Origin: Sulfurisoma sediminicola
Lineage (GTDB): Bacteria; Pseudomonadota; Gammaproteobacteria; Burkholderiales; Rhodocyclaceae
Reading direction: 5' to 3'
DNA: 64,000 bases
Assembly (NCBI RefSeq): GCF_003865015.1
Contig: NZ_BHVV01000008.1
Location: 310,001-374,000 of the forward strand
In this document: piece after piece, positions 1 through 15,242 of the stretch
Layout: each line of letters opens with the position of its first letter
Numbering within the stretch: the first letter of the stretch is position 1
Notes under the pieces: generated by a model
Databases searched by the model: none
Seen by the model: only the letters and a program-made list of their open reading frames with translations
What the model was told of the DNA's origin: nothing
Position numbers and translations under genes: made by a program

Positions 1-24
1 ATATAGCTCAGAACCGGCTAAAGG

Positions 25-30
25 TATATT
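25..30 (+). promoter_or_regulatory. possible -10 box before the M48 protease gene
   Basis: TATATT lies 60 bases before the chosen ATG in a short AT-richer stretch (1-59) that holds no gene. No convincing -35 box can be paired with it. This is a weak prediction from composition only. Confidence 0.25.
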
Positions 31-89
31 GCGCGTCATCAGCAATTCACGTCCGGGCGTTGAAACCTTCAAGACCCCTTGGTGAGCCA

Positions 90-1130
90 ATGAAGATTCA
101 TTTCGCCGCGATCATCGCACTTGTTCTCGCCGGCTGCGCGCCCATGAGCCGCCTGCCGCCCGTCGACCAGAAGGCCACCCAGGTCGAACGCGACAAGCAA
201 CTCGAACTCGCCCTGCGCGAGAACTTCAAGCGCACGGCGCGCCTCAACGCGGTCGGCTGGCGCGTCCTCAGCGCCAATACCGATGCCTGCGGCGAAGCCG
301 TGCAGGCGGCTTATGGCGTGATCTCCCGCGATGCCGACTCCATGCCCCAGGAATACCGGCCGATCTTCGAAAAACTCTACGGCAGGCATCCGCACGACGT
401 CATCCTGACTGTCTTTCCCGACTCGCCCGCCGCGCGCGCCGGACTGATGCCGGGGGACCTCATCGTGGCGATCGGCAACCGCGACACTTCCACCGCGGAC
501 AACAAAAAGGCCGGTCGGGAACTCGCGATGAAGACCCGGGCCGGGGAGCCCCTGCAGCTGCGGATACGGCGCGCCGGCATCGACAAGGTCGTCACCATCA
601 GTCCGCAACTGACCTGTGCCTATCCGATCGACCTGGTCACCAACGATTCCGTCAATGCGGCTGCCGACGGCGGCCGCATCCTGGTGACGAGCGGCATGAT
701 GCGCTTCGCCGCCACCGACGACGAACTGGCACTGGTGCTCGGCCACGAACTCGCCCACAACACCCAAAAGCACGTCCAGGCGCAGATGGGCAACCGCATG
801 ATCGGCACCCTGCTCGGCATCGCCGTGTCCATCGCCATCGGCGTCGATATCAGCCAGCTCGGCGGCGACCTCGGCGGGATGGTCTACAGCCAGGACTTCG
901 AGTCCGAGGCCGACTACGTCGGCACCTACTTCGTCGCCAAGGCGGGTTTCCCGGTAGAGCAGGCCGCGGACTTCTGGCGCCGCATGGCGGTGGAACAGCC
1001 GCAGGCCATCGCCCACGGCTCCACCCACCCCGACACGGCCAGCCGCTTCACCGGCATCGAGGCCGCCGCCCGGGAGGTCGCGGAGAAGCGTGCCGCCGGA
1101 CGGCCGCTGCTACCCGAGATGAAGCAATAA
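90..1130 (+). CDS. M48-family metalloprotease lipoprotein with PDZ domain
   Basis: Predicted envelope zinc protease of 346 aa. The start at 90 is preferred over an in-frame ATG at 60 because it gives a clean lipoprotein signal (LVLAGC lipobox, Cys near residue 16) and follows a GGTGAG-type ribosome site. A PDZ-like segment around residues 105-180 contains GLMPGDLIVAIGN. The zinc motif HELAH is at residues 219-223 and the third ligand is probably Glu273 in the SEAD motif typical of M48 enzymes. The family (BepA, LoiP and relatives) performs quality control of outer-membrane proteins. The PDZ insertion ahead of the catalytic domain is known in some M48 lipoproteins. The substrate is unknown. 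The gene stands alone and converges with the ABC transporter operon. Confidence 0.88.
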   Translation: MKIHFAAIIALVLAGCAPMSRLPPVDQKATQVERDKQLELALRENFKRTARLNAVGWRVLSANTDACGEAVQAAYGVISRDADSMPQEYRPIFEKLYGRHPHDVILTVFPDSPAARAGLMPGDLIVAIGNRDTSTADNKKAGRELAMKTRAGEPLQLRIRRAGIDKVVTISPQLTCAYPIDLVTNDSVNAAADGGRILVTSGMMRFAATDDELALVLGHELAHNTQKHVQAQMGNRMIGTLLGIAVSIAIGVDISQLGGDLGGMVYSQDFESEADYVGTYFVAKAGFPVEQAADFWRRMAVEQPQAIAHGSTHPDTASRFTGIEAAAREVAEKRAAGRPLLPEMKQ

Positions 1131-1132
1131 GC

Positions 1133-1142
1133 GCCTGAGCGC

Positions 1143-1148
<6 letters not shown>
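1133..1148. terminator. perfect palindrome between convergent genes
   Basis: GCCTGAGCGCTCAGGC is a perfect 16-base palindrome lying just after the protease stop codon and overlapping the last bases of the convergent ATPase gene. It has no T run, so it may be a weak bidirectional terminator or only chance symmetry. Confidence 0.35.
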
Positions 1149-3061
<1,913 letters not shown>

Positions 3062-3065
<4 letters not shown>

Positions 3066-4402
3066 TTCACGGCCCTCGGATCGAAGGCATCCCGCACCGC
3101 GTCGGCGAACAGGTTGGCCGCCAGCACCAGCGCGAACATGAAGGCGAAGGCCGCCGCCAGCGACCACCAGACCATCGGCTCGCGCGCCAGCTCCATGCGC
3201 GCGGCGTTGATCATGGTGCCGAAGCTGATGGTGTTGGGATCGACGCCGATGCCGACATACGACAGCACCGCCTCCGCCAGCACCAGCCCGGAGAAGTCCA
3301 TCACCAGCGCGATCAGCACGATGTGCATGAGGTTGGGCAGGATGTGGCGCAGCATGATCGCCAGCCGGCCGACGCCGAACGCGCGCGCCGCCTGCACGTA
3401 GTCCATCTCCCTGAGCTTCAGCGTTTCGCCGCGCAGCAGCCGCGCCAGCCCCGTCCAGCTGGTGACGCCGAGGATCAGGCACAGCGCCAGCAGCCGCGCG
3501 TCGGCGCGTTCGGCCGAAGTGGCGAACCACTCGGGGTGGGTGTCGATGATCACCTGCATCATCAGCACTGCGGCCGCGATCAGCAGCACGCCCGGAATCG
3601 AGTTGAGCACCGTGTAGAGATACTGGATCAGGTCATCCACCCAGCCGCCGACGTAGCCGGCGAGGATGCCGAGCAGCACGGCGGCCGGCAGCATGATGAG
3701 GGTGGTCAGCGTGCCGATCAGCAGCCCGGTGCGGATGCTCTTCAGCGTGAGGTAAAGCACGTCCTGGCCCACCTTGTCGGTACCGAGCACATGGTAGCCG
3801 GCGGAAAGCAGAGCGACGGGCCCGGCGACCAGCAACATGACGAACGCCGTGCCGAGCACCGATCCCATCGCCGTATCGCCGGCGCCGATCTTTCGCTTGC
3901 GCACCCAAAACCACAACGGCAGCCACAGCGCGACGCCGAGGCCCAGGCCCGTGAGAACGCGCATCGCGATGTCGCCGTCCTGCGCCGCGAGATCCTGGCC
4001 CAGATGGACGCCGCCGTGCTTGAGACGCGGGAAGTCCCTGCCCTCCCCATCCAGCGATTCCTTGGCGAACAGGTGCGTCGCGAGCGGCGCCGAATAGGTC
4101 TTCTCGGAACGCGACTTCAAGGGCAGCAACAGCGCGTCCAGCACCGAGAGCACCTCGTTCGAGTACTGCACCGGGCCGTCACCTTTGGCGGGAAGCGCCG
4201 GGCGGTAGTGCAGCGAATCGAGCACGCCGACGACGACGAAAGCCGCCAGCACCGTCGCCGCCGCCATCGCCGTGCCGCTGGCGCCGACTTTTCGCCAGGC
4301 GTCCTTGAGATGCGCCTGCTTGCGCGACCACCAGGCGCCGGCAACGACCAGGGCCAGCAGCAGGATCAGCAGCGCGTCGGACCAGAGCGGGACGATCTTC
4401 AT
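3062..4402 (-). CDS. peptide ABC transporter permease, DppC/YejE type with long N-terminal region
   Basis: 446-aa inner-membrane permease. The C-terminal 250 residues are a standard binding-protein-dependent permease domain, with TDKVGQDVL before it and an EAA loop around RAFGVGRLAIMLRHILPN. The N-terminal 180 residues hold extra hydrophobic segments (near residues 8-25, 45-62, 140-160 and 175-195) and a soluble stretch, making it about 100-150 residues longer than DppC. YejE of E. coli also has an insertion after its first helix, which supports a YejABEF-like identity. The start at 4402 overlaps the upstream permease stop by ATGA. Two related segments, RKVGASGTAMA and RKIGAGDTAMG, occur 120 residues apart in this region. 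Confidence 0.85.
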
Positions 4403-5376
4403 TGCAACCTCACTCGCGGGTCCACGAGCGTGTAGGAAATGTCGGTCAGCAGCAGGCCGACGATGTAGAGCAGCGAACCGATGAAAACCATGGCCCGCAC
4501 CACGGCGAAATCCTGGGCGTTGATGGCGTCGATGGTGTAGCTGCCCAGGCCAGGAATGCCGAAGAAGGACTCGATCAGCAGGCTGCCCATGAACAGCAGC
4601 GGGATCAGCACCACCACGCCGGTGAGAATCGGGATCAGCGCGTTGCGCAGCACGTGACCGAACAGCACCGCCCGTTCCGACAGCCCCTTGGCGCGCGCCG
4701 TGCGTACGTAATCCTTGGTGATCTCCTCGAGGAACAGCGTGCGGTACCAGCGGGTGCTGGAGCCGATGCCGCCGATCACGCTGATGATCACCGGCAGGAC
4801 GAGGAACTTCGCCGCATCGGCCCCGCCGGCGTAGCCCGAGATCGGCACCAGGTGCCAGACCTTCGACACCAGCCACTGGCCACCGATGATGTAGAAGAGG
4901 CCCGAGACCGACATCATCGCCACGCAGAACACCACGCCCCAGAAATCGAGATAGCTGGCGCGGAAGTACACCAGCAGCAGCGCGAAGGTGACGGCGGCGA
5001 ACAGTCCGAGCGCGAACACCGGCAACGCCACCGCCAGCGACGGCGCCATGCGCGTCGCGATCTCCCGCGCGATGTCGCGACCGTCGTCGGCGCGGCCGAA
5101 GTCGAAGGCGAACATCTTCACCGACTTCTGGAAGAAGATGGTCTCGGTCGCCGCCGCCACGCCCGGGGCCTGGGCGTTCCAGAGTAGCGGCCGGTCGTAG
5201 CCGCGCTCGGCTTTCCACTTTTCGATCGCCTCGGGCGTGACGCGCTTGACGCCGAGCTGCATGCGCGCCATGTCGTCGGGAGAATTGACGACGAAAAACA
5301 GCGCGAAGGTGATGAGGTTCACCCCGATCAGGATCGGCAGCGCGTAGAGCAGGCGGCGGATGATGTACGCAAGCAT
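4399..5376 (-). CDS. peptide ABC transporter permease, DppB/YejB type
   Basis: 325-aa inner-membrane permease starting with the family hallmark MLAYIIRRLLYALPILIGVN. It has about six hydrophobic segments and an EAA loop around TARAKGLSERAVLFGHVLRN. With the second permease it forms the channel of the importer. The ATG at 5376 shares one base with the stop codon of the upstream binding-protein gene (TGATG), so translation is probably coupled. The residue range between helix 1 and helix 2 is somewhat enlarged, as in YejB. Confidence 0.88.
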   Translation of the reverse strand: MLAYIIRRLLYALPILIGVNLITFALFFVVNSPDDMARMQLGVKRVTPEAIEKWKAERGYDRPLLWNAQAPGVAAATETIFFQKSVKMFAFDFGRADDGRDIAREIATRMAPSLAVALPVFALGLFAAVTFALLLVYFRASYLDFWGVVFCVAMMSVSGLFYIIGGQWLVSKVWHLVPISGYAGGADAAKFLVLPVIISVIGGIGSSTRWYRTLFLEEITKDYVRTARAKGLSERAVLFGHVLRNALIPILTGVVVLIPLLFMGSLLIESFFGIPGLGSYTIDAINAQDFAVVRAMVFIGSLLYIVGLLLTDISYTLVDPRVRLQ

Positions 5377-7490
5377 CAGTCCGCAACTCCCGACATCCGC
5401 TCGCGCCTGCGATGGCCAATGATGGCCGGCGCCGCAATGCCCGCGAGCAGCAGGGCCACGAGCAGCAGCGGCCACAGCACCGGCCGGTTCCACTCGGCGC
5501 GCAGGCGCTCGCGCGTAGCCGCGTCGATGTGCTGGTACTTGAGCGTGTTGTGGCCGACCTTGGAGGGCTTGCGGTTGGTGAGCCAGGCGTGGCGCAGGGT
5601 GTAGTCCTTGGGGTGGAAGCCCCAGACCCAGGGCGCGTCATGGCGCAGGATGGTCAGCATGCGGTCGATGATGGCCTGGCGCCGCGGGCCGTTCTCCATC
5701 GCGCGCATCTCGTCAAAGAGGCGGTCGTACTCGGCGTTGGCGTAGTTGGCGGCGTTCTCGCCGGAGAATTTCACCTTGCCCTGCGGCCCATAGAGCAGGA
5801 AGAGGAAGTTCTCGGGGTCGGGGTAGTCGGCGTTCCAGCCGAAGTAGAAGAGTTGTACCGCCCCCTTCCTCACCTTCTCCTGGAAGCGGTTGTAGTCGGT
5901 GCTGCGCACGACGAGCTGCACGCCGATCTTCAGGAACTGCTTGTTGAGCCAGTCGATGCGGGACTTGGCGCCGACACCGGTGGCGGTGGTGTCGAGGTTG
6001 ATCACCAGCGGCTCGCCGCTTTTTGCGTTGCGGCCGTCGGGCCAGCCGGCCTCGGCCAGCAGCCGCTTCGCCACCTCGACCGACTTGCGCCGAGGCTTGC
6101 CGTCCACCCAGTCGTACATGTCGGGATTGATGCCGGCGCGGCCCTCGACGTAGCCGAAGATGCCCGGCGGAATCGGGCTCTGCGCCGCGAGGCCGCGGCC
6201 ATTCTGGAAGATCGAGATGAACTCTTCCTGGTCGATGGCGATCGAGATCGCCTGGCGCAGCTTGCGCGCGGCCTCGCTGTCACCCCCGACCAGCGGGTCG
6301 TGCATATTGAAGCCCATGTACATGGTCGAGGTCGCCACCGAGGTGGTGAGCGAGATGCCCTGCGCGCGCATGCCCTCGGTCAGCGTGATCTCGCCGCCAC
6401 TGGCGACCTGCACGGCCTGGTCGAATGAATCCGAGGAAATGCCCGAAGCGTCGTAATAGCCCTGCAGGAACTTGTTCCAGTAGGGGATCTGCTCCTTCTC
6501 GCGCGTGAACACCACCTTGTCGATGAAGGGCAGCGTCTTGCCGCAATCGGCGAGCAGGCCCGCCTCGCGATCACCCGACTCGCCCTCGCAGGGGTAGGCC
6601 TCGCCCCGGTAGCCGGGGTTCCGCTCCAGCACCATGCGCGCGTTCGGATCGTTCTCGGTCAGCATGTAGGGGCCGGTGCCGATCGGGTACCAGTCGAGCG
6701 TGAGGTTCTTCTCGGCCATGCCGGGCTGGCTGTGGAAGCGGTCGGCCTCCCACGGCACGGGCGCGAAAAAGGGCATGGCCAGCCAGTAGAGGAACTGCGG
6801 GTACTTGCCCTTGATGCGAATGCGGTAACTGTATTTGTCGATGACCTCGACGCCGGAAAGTGGATGCCGGCGCAGGTCGAGCCACCCGCCGTTCGCGGGC
6901 GCCGACTGCTTAAGGGACTTGGCGAAATCGCCCAGGCCGACGATGTACTCCTCCATCAGGCCGAGGATCGGCGAATGCAGCCGCGGATGCGCCAAGCGCT
7001 TGATTTCGTACACGAAATCGTCGGCCGTCAGCTCGCGCGTGCCGCGATTGGGGAAGTCGGCCAGGGTATGGAAGCGCGAGATGTCGGCCGGCTGTTCGGC
7101 GAAGGCCGGGTGGGGCTGATAGACGATGCCGGGGCGGATGCGGATGACGTAGTCGGTGAAGGCGATCCTGGCCGCGTCGGCGTCGTCGGGCAGCGGATAC
7201 CCCTGCCCATCGAGATAGCGCGCCTTCGGCACCTCGAGTGCCGTGCCGGGAATCAGTTCGTAGGGCCGCTTGAGGTAGTGGTACTGCAGCGGCGGCTCGT
7301 AGATCTGCGCCGTGAAAGCGACCTCGTCCTCGCTGTATGACTGCACGGGGTCGAGATGCTTGGGCCGCTCGGTGAAGGCCGTGTAGAGGATGTTGCGGCC
7401 GCGATCGGCTGCCGGGTAGGGGTCGTTCCAGACCGGGCCGCAGGCGGCGAGCAGCACTGAAAGCAACAACATGTAACCGACGAGGCGCAT
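5376..7490 (-). CDS. solute-binding lipoprotein, family 5, with C-terminal membrane helix
   Basis: First gene of the importer operon: a 704-aa extracellular solute-binding protein of the peptide/nickel family (SBP_bac_5). The start at 7490 gives a lipoprotein signal ending in LLAAC, and the domain begins with a typical segment about 40 residues in (TERPKHLDPVQSYSEDE). It is unusually long; OppA-like proteins are about 540 aa. The last 40 residues contain a second hydrophobic helix (WPLLLVALLLAGIAAPAII) followed by an Arg-rich tail, so the protein may be anchored at both ends. Ligand unknown; oligopeptides are most likely from the YejA/OppA resemblance. Confidence 0.87.
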   Translation of the reverse strand: MRLVGYMLLLSVLLAACGPVWNDPYPAADRGRNILYTAFTERPKHLDPVQSYSEDEVAFTAQIYEPPLQYHYLKRPYELIPGTALEVPKARYLDGQGYPLPDDADAARIAFTDYVIRIRPGIVYQPHPAFAEQPADISRFHTLADFPNRGTRELTADDFVYEIKRLAHPRLHSPILGLMEEYIVGLGDFAKSLKQSAPANGGWLDLRRHPLSGVEVIDKYSYRIRIKGKYPQFLYWLAMPFFAPVPWEADRFHSQPGMAEKNLTLDWYPIGTGPYMLTENDPNARMVLERNPGYRGEAYPCEGESGDREAGLLADCGKTLPFIDKVVFTREKEQIPYWNKFLQGYYDASGISSDSFDQAVQVASGGEITLTEGMRAQGISLTTSVATSTMYMGFNMHDPLVGGDSEAARKLRQAISIAIDQEEFISIFQNGRGLAAQSPIPPGIFGYVEGRAGINPDMYDWVDGKPRRKSVEVAKRLLAEAGWPDGRNAKSGEPLVINLDTTATGVGAKSRIDWLNKQFLKIGVQLVVRSTDYNRFQEKVRKGAVQLFYFGWNADYPDPENFLFLLYGPQGKVKFSGENAANYANAEYDRLFDEMRAMENGPRRQAIIDRMLTILRHDAPWVWGFHPKDYTLRHAWLTNRKPSKVGHNTLKYQHIDAATRERLRAEWNRPVLWPLLLVALLLAGIAAPAIIGHRRRERMSGVAD

Positions 7491-7502
7491 GGAAGGGGAG
7501 TT

Positions 7503-7520
7503 TAGCCGATCGGCTATAAT
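7503..7520 (+). promoter_or_regulatory. fabI promoter -10 box overlapped by a perfect palindrome
   Basis: A perfect 14-base palindrome, TAGCCGATCGGCTA (7503-7516), overlaps the consensus -10 hexamer TATAAT (7515-7520) 29 bases before the fabI start. The palindrome is a good candidate operator. The same 59-base gap must hold the promoter of the divergent importer operon, so one regulator could act on both. No -35 box is obvious. Confidence 0.5.
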
Positions 7521-7549
7521 CCCCCGGTCATTCGCATGGGGAAAACACA

Positions 7550-8350
7550 ATGGGCTTTCTCGCCGGCAAACGTATCCTGATCACCGGACTGATCTCGAAC
7601 CGATCGATCGCTTACGGCATCGCCAAGGCCTGCCACCGCGAGGGCGCGCGACTGGCCTTCACCTACCAGAACGAGCGCTTCAAGGAACGCATCGCCAAGT
7701 TCTCCGAGGAACTCGGCAGCAACCTGATCTTCCCGCTCGACGTCGCCGACGACGCCCAGATCAACGACCTGTTCGCCGAACTCGGCAAGGGCTGGGAAGG
7801 CCTCGACGGCCTCGTGCATTCGATCGCCTACGCGCCCAACGAAGCGATCGAAGGCGACTTCCTCGACGGCATTTCGCGCGAATCGTTCCGCATCGCCCAC
7901 GACATCTCCTCCTACAGCTATCCGGCGCTGGCCAAGGCGGCGCGGCCGTTGCTGCTGAAGGGCAACAATCCTGCGCTGGTGGCGCTGACCTACCTCGGCG
8001 CCGAACGCACCATGCCGAACTACAACACCATGGGCCTGGCCAAGGCCAGCCTCGAGGCCGCGACCCGCTACCTCGCCTTCTGCCTCGGCCCGCAGGGCAT
8101 CCGCGCCAACGCCGTCTCGGCCGGCCCGATCAAGACCCTCGCCGCCTCGGGCATCGGCAACTTCGGCAAGCTGCTGGCCTACAACTCGCACCACGCGCCG
8201 CTGCGCCGCAACGTCACCATCGAGGAAGTCGGCAACGCCGTCGCCTTCCTGCTCTCCGACCTCGCCAGCGGTATCACCGGCGAAATCATGTACGTCGACG
8301 GCGGCCTCAACACCACCGCGCTGGGCAACGCCGAGCCGATGCCGGCCTGA
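7550..8350 (+). CDS. fabI: enoyl-[acyl-carrier-protein] reductase, NADH type
   Basis: Catalyses the last reduction of each fatty-acid elongation cycle, trans-2-enoyl-ACP to acyl-ACP, in the cytosol. The 266-aa length and the whole sequence fit FabI. The FabI-specific nucleotide-binding segment [13 protein letters not shown] is at residues 13-25 and the catalytic set Tyr148, Tyr158 and Lys165 (E. coli 146/156/163) is present. It is preceded by a short leader with a strong -10 box and followed by a clear terminator, so it is probably monocistronic. FabI is the target of triclosan-type inhibitors. Confidence 0.96.
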   Translation: MGFLAGKRILITGLISNRSIAYGIAKACHREGARLAFTYQNERFKERIAKFSEELGSNLIFPLDVADDAQINDLFAELGKGWEGLDGLVHSIAYAPNEAIEGDFLDGISRESFRIAHDISSYSYPALAKAARPLLLKGNNPALVALTYLGAERTMPNYNTMGLAKASLEAATRYLAFCLGPQGIRANAVSAGPIKTLAASGIGNFGKLLAYNSHHAPLRRNVTIEEVGNAVAFLLSDLASGITGEIMYVDGGLNTTALGNAEPMPA

Positions 8351-8370
8351 CGCGCGTCAGCCGACAACAA

Positions 8371-8399
8371 AAAGGGCGCGATTCCTCGCGCTTTTTTTT
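8371..8399 (+). terminator. rho-independent terminator after fabI
   Basis: Stem GCGCGA/TCGCGC with a four-base loop TTCC (8376-8391), extended by wobble and A-T pairs, directly followed by a run of eight T. It sits about 20 bases after the fabI stop codon. Confidence 0.85.
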
Positions 8400-8490
8400 G
8401 GAGCCTTTCCGCCGGGCCGTCCCAAGGAAAGGCGGCACGCGGCGAAGCCGCAAACCGTACATCAACCTGAACGGGCACCCAGTAACCCAC

Positions 8491-8548
8491 GAGCGCAGCG
8501 AGCTGGCGGGCTCCCCCGCCTCATGGGGCGGGGGTCGGGGGTGGGAAG
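8491..8548. repeat. GC-rich intergenic repeat, copy A
   Basis: Contains CTCCCCCGCC, a short spacer, then GGCGGGGGTCGGGGGTGGG, which can fold on itself. Closely similar segments lie at 18391-18447 and, in inverted orientation, at 56690-56745. It fills the gap between the fabI terminator and the end of ppiD. The preceding bases 8400-8490 also contain short inverted segments but no gene. Confidence 0.6.
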
Positions 8549-8549
8549 C

Positions 8550-10451
8550 TTACTTCTCCTTGGCTTCGAACACCGCCTTGTTGACCGTCACCGCATGGCG
8601 CTCCTTGAGCGCATCCATCCACGCCATCATCTCCTGCTCGGCCACCGTCTGCGCGTACTTCTGGCGCAGCGCACGTGCCGCCGGCGGTTCGTCCGCGCCA
8701 CCGGCGAATTTCTTCACCGCAGCGATGCGGTAAAGGGCATAGGAACCACCGGGGATCTGGGTTCCGGCGTAGGCCGGCATCTTGGCGACATCCGTCTTGA
8801 AGACCTCGGCCACCGCGTCGGGGGCAACTTCCGGCGCATGGGCACGGGTGATGCCGCGGCTGGCGCCCCAGGACAGGTTGACGCTTTCTCCCTTCTGCAG
8901 ACGGGCCAGCTTGTCGGCGCCATCCTTGGCGGCAAGCTTGGCCGCCTCCTGCCGCATGAGAATCTTCTCGATGATCGGCTGCACGGCCTCGAGCGCCGGC
9001 TGCTGCGCCGGCTTGTGTTCGATCACCCGAGCCGACACCAGCGTGTTGGGCGCGACCTCGATGGCCTCCGTGTTGCGCTTGTTCTTCACGGCATCGTCGG
9101 CGAACACCGCGGCCATCAGCTTGGCGTTGGTGAACGGGGGCACGGCGGCGCCGCCCTTGACGATCCAGTCGCTCTGCCGCAGCGTCAGGTGGTATTTCTC
9201 GATCACGGGCTTGAGGCTGTCCGACTGCTCGTAGACGGTGTTGGTGAAGCCTTCGGCCGACTCGGCATATTTCTTCGCGGCAAGCTGCCGCTTGAGTTCG
9301 TCGGCGAGTTCGCCCTTGACCTCGTCGAAGGTCCTCGCGCGTTCGGCACGGATGCCCGTGAGTTTGATGATGTGGAAGCCGAAGTCGGAGCGCACCAGCT
9401 CGGAAACCTGATTCTCCTTGAGGGCGAACGCGGCGTCCTCGAAGGGCTTGACCATCATGCCGCGGCCGAACCAGTCGAGGTCGCCGCCCTTGGCTGCGGA
9501 TCCCGGATCCTGCGAATTCTCCCTGGCCAGCTTCTCGAAGTCGCCGGGCGCCTTCTTCAGTTGCGCCAGCAGGCCCTCGGCCTTGGCCTGGGCGGCCTTG
9601 ACCTCGGCCTCGGGCGCGGTCTTCGCCGCGGTGATCAGGATATGGCTGGCGCGCCGCGTCTCCGCCTGCTTGTAGCGGTTCGCCTGCGTCTGATAGGCCT
9701 TCTTCATTTCCTCGTCGCTGACCGTGACCTGCTCCGCCAGCTTGTCCTGGTTGAGCGCGACGAATTCCACCTTGACCTGCTCGGGGGTTTCGAACTGCTT
9801 ACGGTTCGCCTCGTAGTAGGCCTTGATCGCATCGGGCGCGAGCTTGACCTGGATCGTGTATTGGTCGGGACGCAACAAAACCTCGGCGATCTCGCGCTCC
9901 TCCAATTGCGCCGTGAGCCAGCGCCCCGCGGCGGCACGTCCCGGCAGAACGGCATCCGCAACGGCTGCCATTGCCTGCTGCATGGCAAGATCCTGGCGCA
10001 GCCGCGCCTCGAACATGTCCTTGCTCATGCCCTGTGCGGCGACCACCGCCTCGTAGCGTTCCTTCGAGAACTTGCCGTTGACCTGGAGTTGCGGCACGCT
10101 CGATATGAACTCGGCCAGTTGCGCATCGCTGACGGTCAGCTTGGACTCACGCGCGTTCAGCGTCAGCAGGCGCTGGTTCACCAGGGTGTCGAGCACGGCG
10201 CGGCGCAGTTCGGGGCTGTCGAGCAGCGCCGGATTGGCGTTGCCGAGCATCGGCCGCAGGCGCTCCTGCTGTTCGCGCAACGCCTGCTGGAACTCCTGCT
10301 GCGAGATGCCGCTGCCGCCGACCTTGGCGACGTCCACGCCGCGGCCCCTGTCGCGGACGTAGGAATCCACTCCCCAGAACGCGAAGGGCAGGATGATCAG
10401 CGCAAGGATGATCTGGGCGACCTTCTTGTTGTTGCGAATGACATCAAGCAT
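8550..10451 (-). CDS. ppiD: periplasmic folding chaperone / peptidyl-prolyl isomerase PpiD
   Basis: 633-aa inner-membrane-anchored chaperone that helps newly exported proteins fold. The N-terminus [20 protein letters not shown] carries the single membrane helix, followed by a SurA-like N-terminal domain and a parvulin domain around residues 265-365 (ASHILI near the start, FHIIKLTGI near the end). Length matches E. coli PpiD (623 aa). It sits downstream of lon with a tRNA-Val between them. In E. coli the same position follows hupB, which is missing here. Confidence 0.93.
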   Translation of the reverse strand: MLDVIRNNKKVAQIILALIILPFAFWGVDSYVRDRGRGVDVAKVGGSGISQQEFQQALREQQERLRPMLGNANPALLDSPELRRAVLDTLVNQRLLTLNARESKLTVSDAQLAEFISSVPQLQVNGKFSKERYEAVVAAQGMSKDMFEARLRQDLAMQQAMAAVADAVLPGRAAAGRWLTAQLEEREIAEVLLRPDQYTIQVKLAPDAIKAYYEANRKQFETPEQVKVEFVALNQDKLAEQVTVSDEEMKKAYQTQANRYKQAETRRASHILITAAKTAPEAEVKAAQAKAEGLLAQLKKAPGDFEKLARENSQDPGSAAKGGDLDWFGRGMMVKPFEDAAFALKENQVSELVRSDFGFHIIKLTGIRAERARTFDEVKGELADELKRQLAAKKYAESAEGFTNTVYEQSDSLKPVIEKYHLTLRQSDWIVKGGAAVPPFTNAKLMAAVFADDAVKNKRNTEAIEVAPNTLVSARVIEHKPAQQPALEAVQPIIEKILMRQEAAKLAAKDGADKLARLQKGESVNLSWGASRGITRAHAPEVAPDAVAEVFKTDVAKMPAYAGTQIPGGSYALYRIAAVKKFAGGADEPPAARALRQKYAQTVAEQEMMAWMDALKERHAVTVNKAVFEAKEK

Positions 10452-10473
10452 CGGAGAAAATTCCTTGAAACGA

Positions 10474-10499
10474 AAAAGGCGAACTCAAGTTCGCCTTTT
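10474..10499 (-). terminator. terminator after tRNA-Val
   Basis: Perfect 12-bp stem AAAAGGCGAACT/AGTTCGCCTTTT with a two-base loop, between the tRNA-Val 3' end and the ppiD start. The A/T ends make it usable on both strands. On the minus strand it would end the tRNA transcript, so ppiD probably has its own start or relies on read-through. Confidence 0.75.
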
Positions 10500-10509
10500 G
10501 CTGAAGATC

Positions 10510-10585
10510 TGGTGGGCGCTGACGGGCTCGAACCGCCGACATTCGCCTTGTAAGGGCGACGCTCTACCAACTGAGCTAAGCGCCC
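10510..10585 (-). tRNA. tRNA-Val (TAC anticodon)
   Basis: 76 bases including an encoded CCA. Acceptor GGGCGCT/AGCGCCC, a D-arm with GCTCAGTTGGTAGAGC, anticodon stem TCGCC/GGCGA with loop CTTACAA, and T-loop GTTCGAGCC are all present. The anticodon TAC reads GUA valine codons. Confidence 0.95.
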
Positions 10586-10595
10586 TGGCGAGCAA

Positions 10596-10639
10596 GGCAA
10601 CGGGCGGCCGGATTTTAGCAGTTCCGGCCGCCCGTTGCC
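10596..10639 (-). terminator. strong hairpin between lon and tRNA-Val
   Basis: Perfect 17-bp inverted repeat (10596-10612 with 10623-10639) around a 10-base loop, about 10 bases after the lon stop codon. It lacks a downstream T run on the minus strand, so it may be a Rho-assisted terminator, an mRNA 3'-end stabiliser or a processing site that frees the tRNA. Confidence 0.6.
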
Positions 10640-10649
10640 CTCCCGGGTT

Positions 10650-13073
<2,424 letters not shown>

Positions 13074-13105
13074 GGTCATGTCCTTATAGTGAGACTGCCC
13101 CCTGA

Positions 13106-13133
13106 ACATGGGGACGGTTTGCCGGCGATCAAC
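13106..13133 (-). promoter_or_regulatory. sigma-32-like promoter for lon
   Basis: On the minus strand GTTGATC is followed after 13 bases by CCCCATGT. The second box matches the heat-shock -10 consensus (CCCCATNT) and the first partly matches CTTGAA. The same 13-base spacing occurs before clpB. It lies 33 bases before the lon start. Confidence 0.55.
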
Positions 13134-13175
13134 CCGGGGCCGGCATCGCTCCGCCAGCCGCCCGGGCGGCGGGGA

Positions 13176-14465
<1,290 letters not shown>

Positions 14466-14512
14466 CGTCGTGTTCTCCGTGGGATCCGGTATTGGCGCTC
14501 GCTGCTCTAGCC

Positions 14513-14590
14513 GCCCGCCGGGCCGCCCCAAGGGCGGCGACGCCCCCCCGTGGGGGGCAGCGAGCCGGTCTTGCGAGCGTGGGGGGCCAT
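14513..14590. repeat. GC-rich structured spacer between clpX and clpP
   Basis: Contains the inverted pairs GCCGCCC/GGGCGGC and GCCCCCC/GGGGGGC, so two adjacent hairpins can form. The wording resembles short intergenic repeats common in betaproteobacterial genomes; that family link is from memory. It may work as an mRNA-stabilising or attenuating structure inside the clp operon. Confidence 0.5.
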
Positions 14591-14591
14591 T

Positions 14592-15238
<647 letters not shown>

Positions 15239-15242
<4 letters not shown>

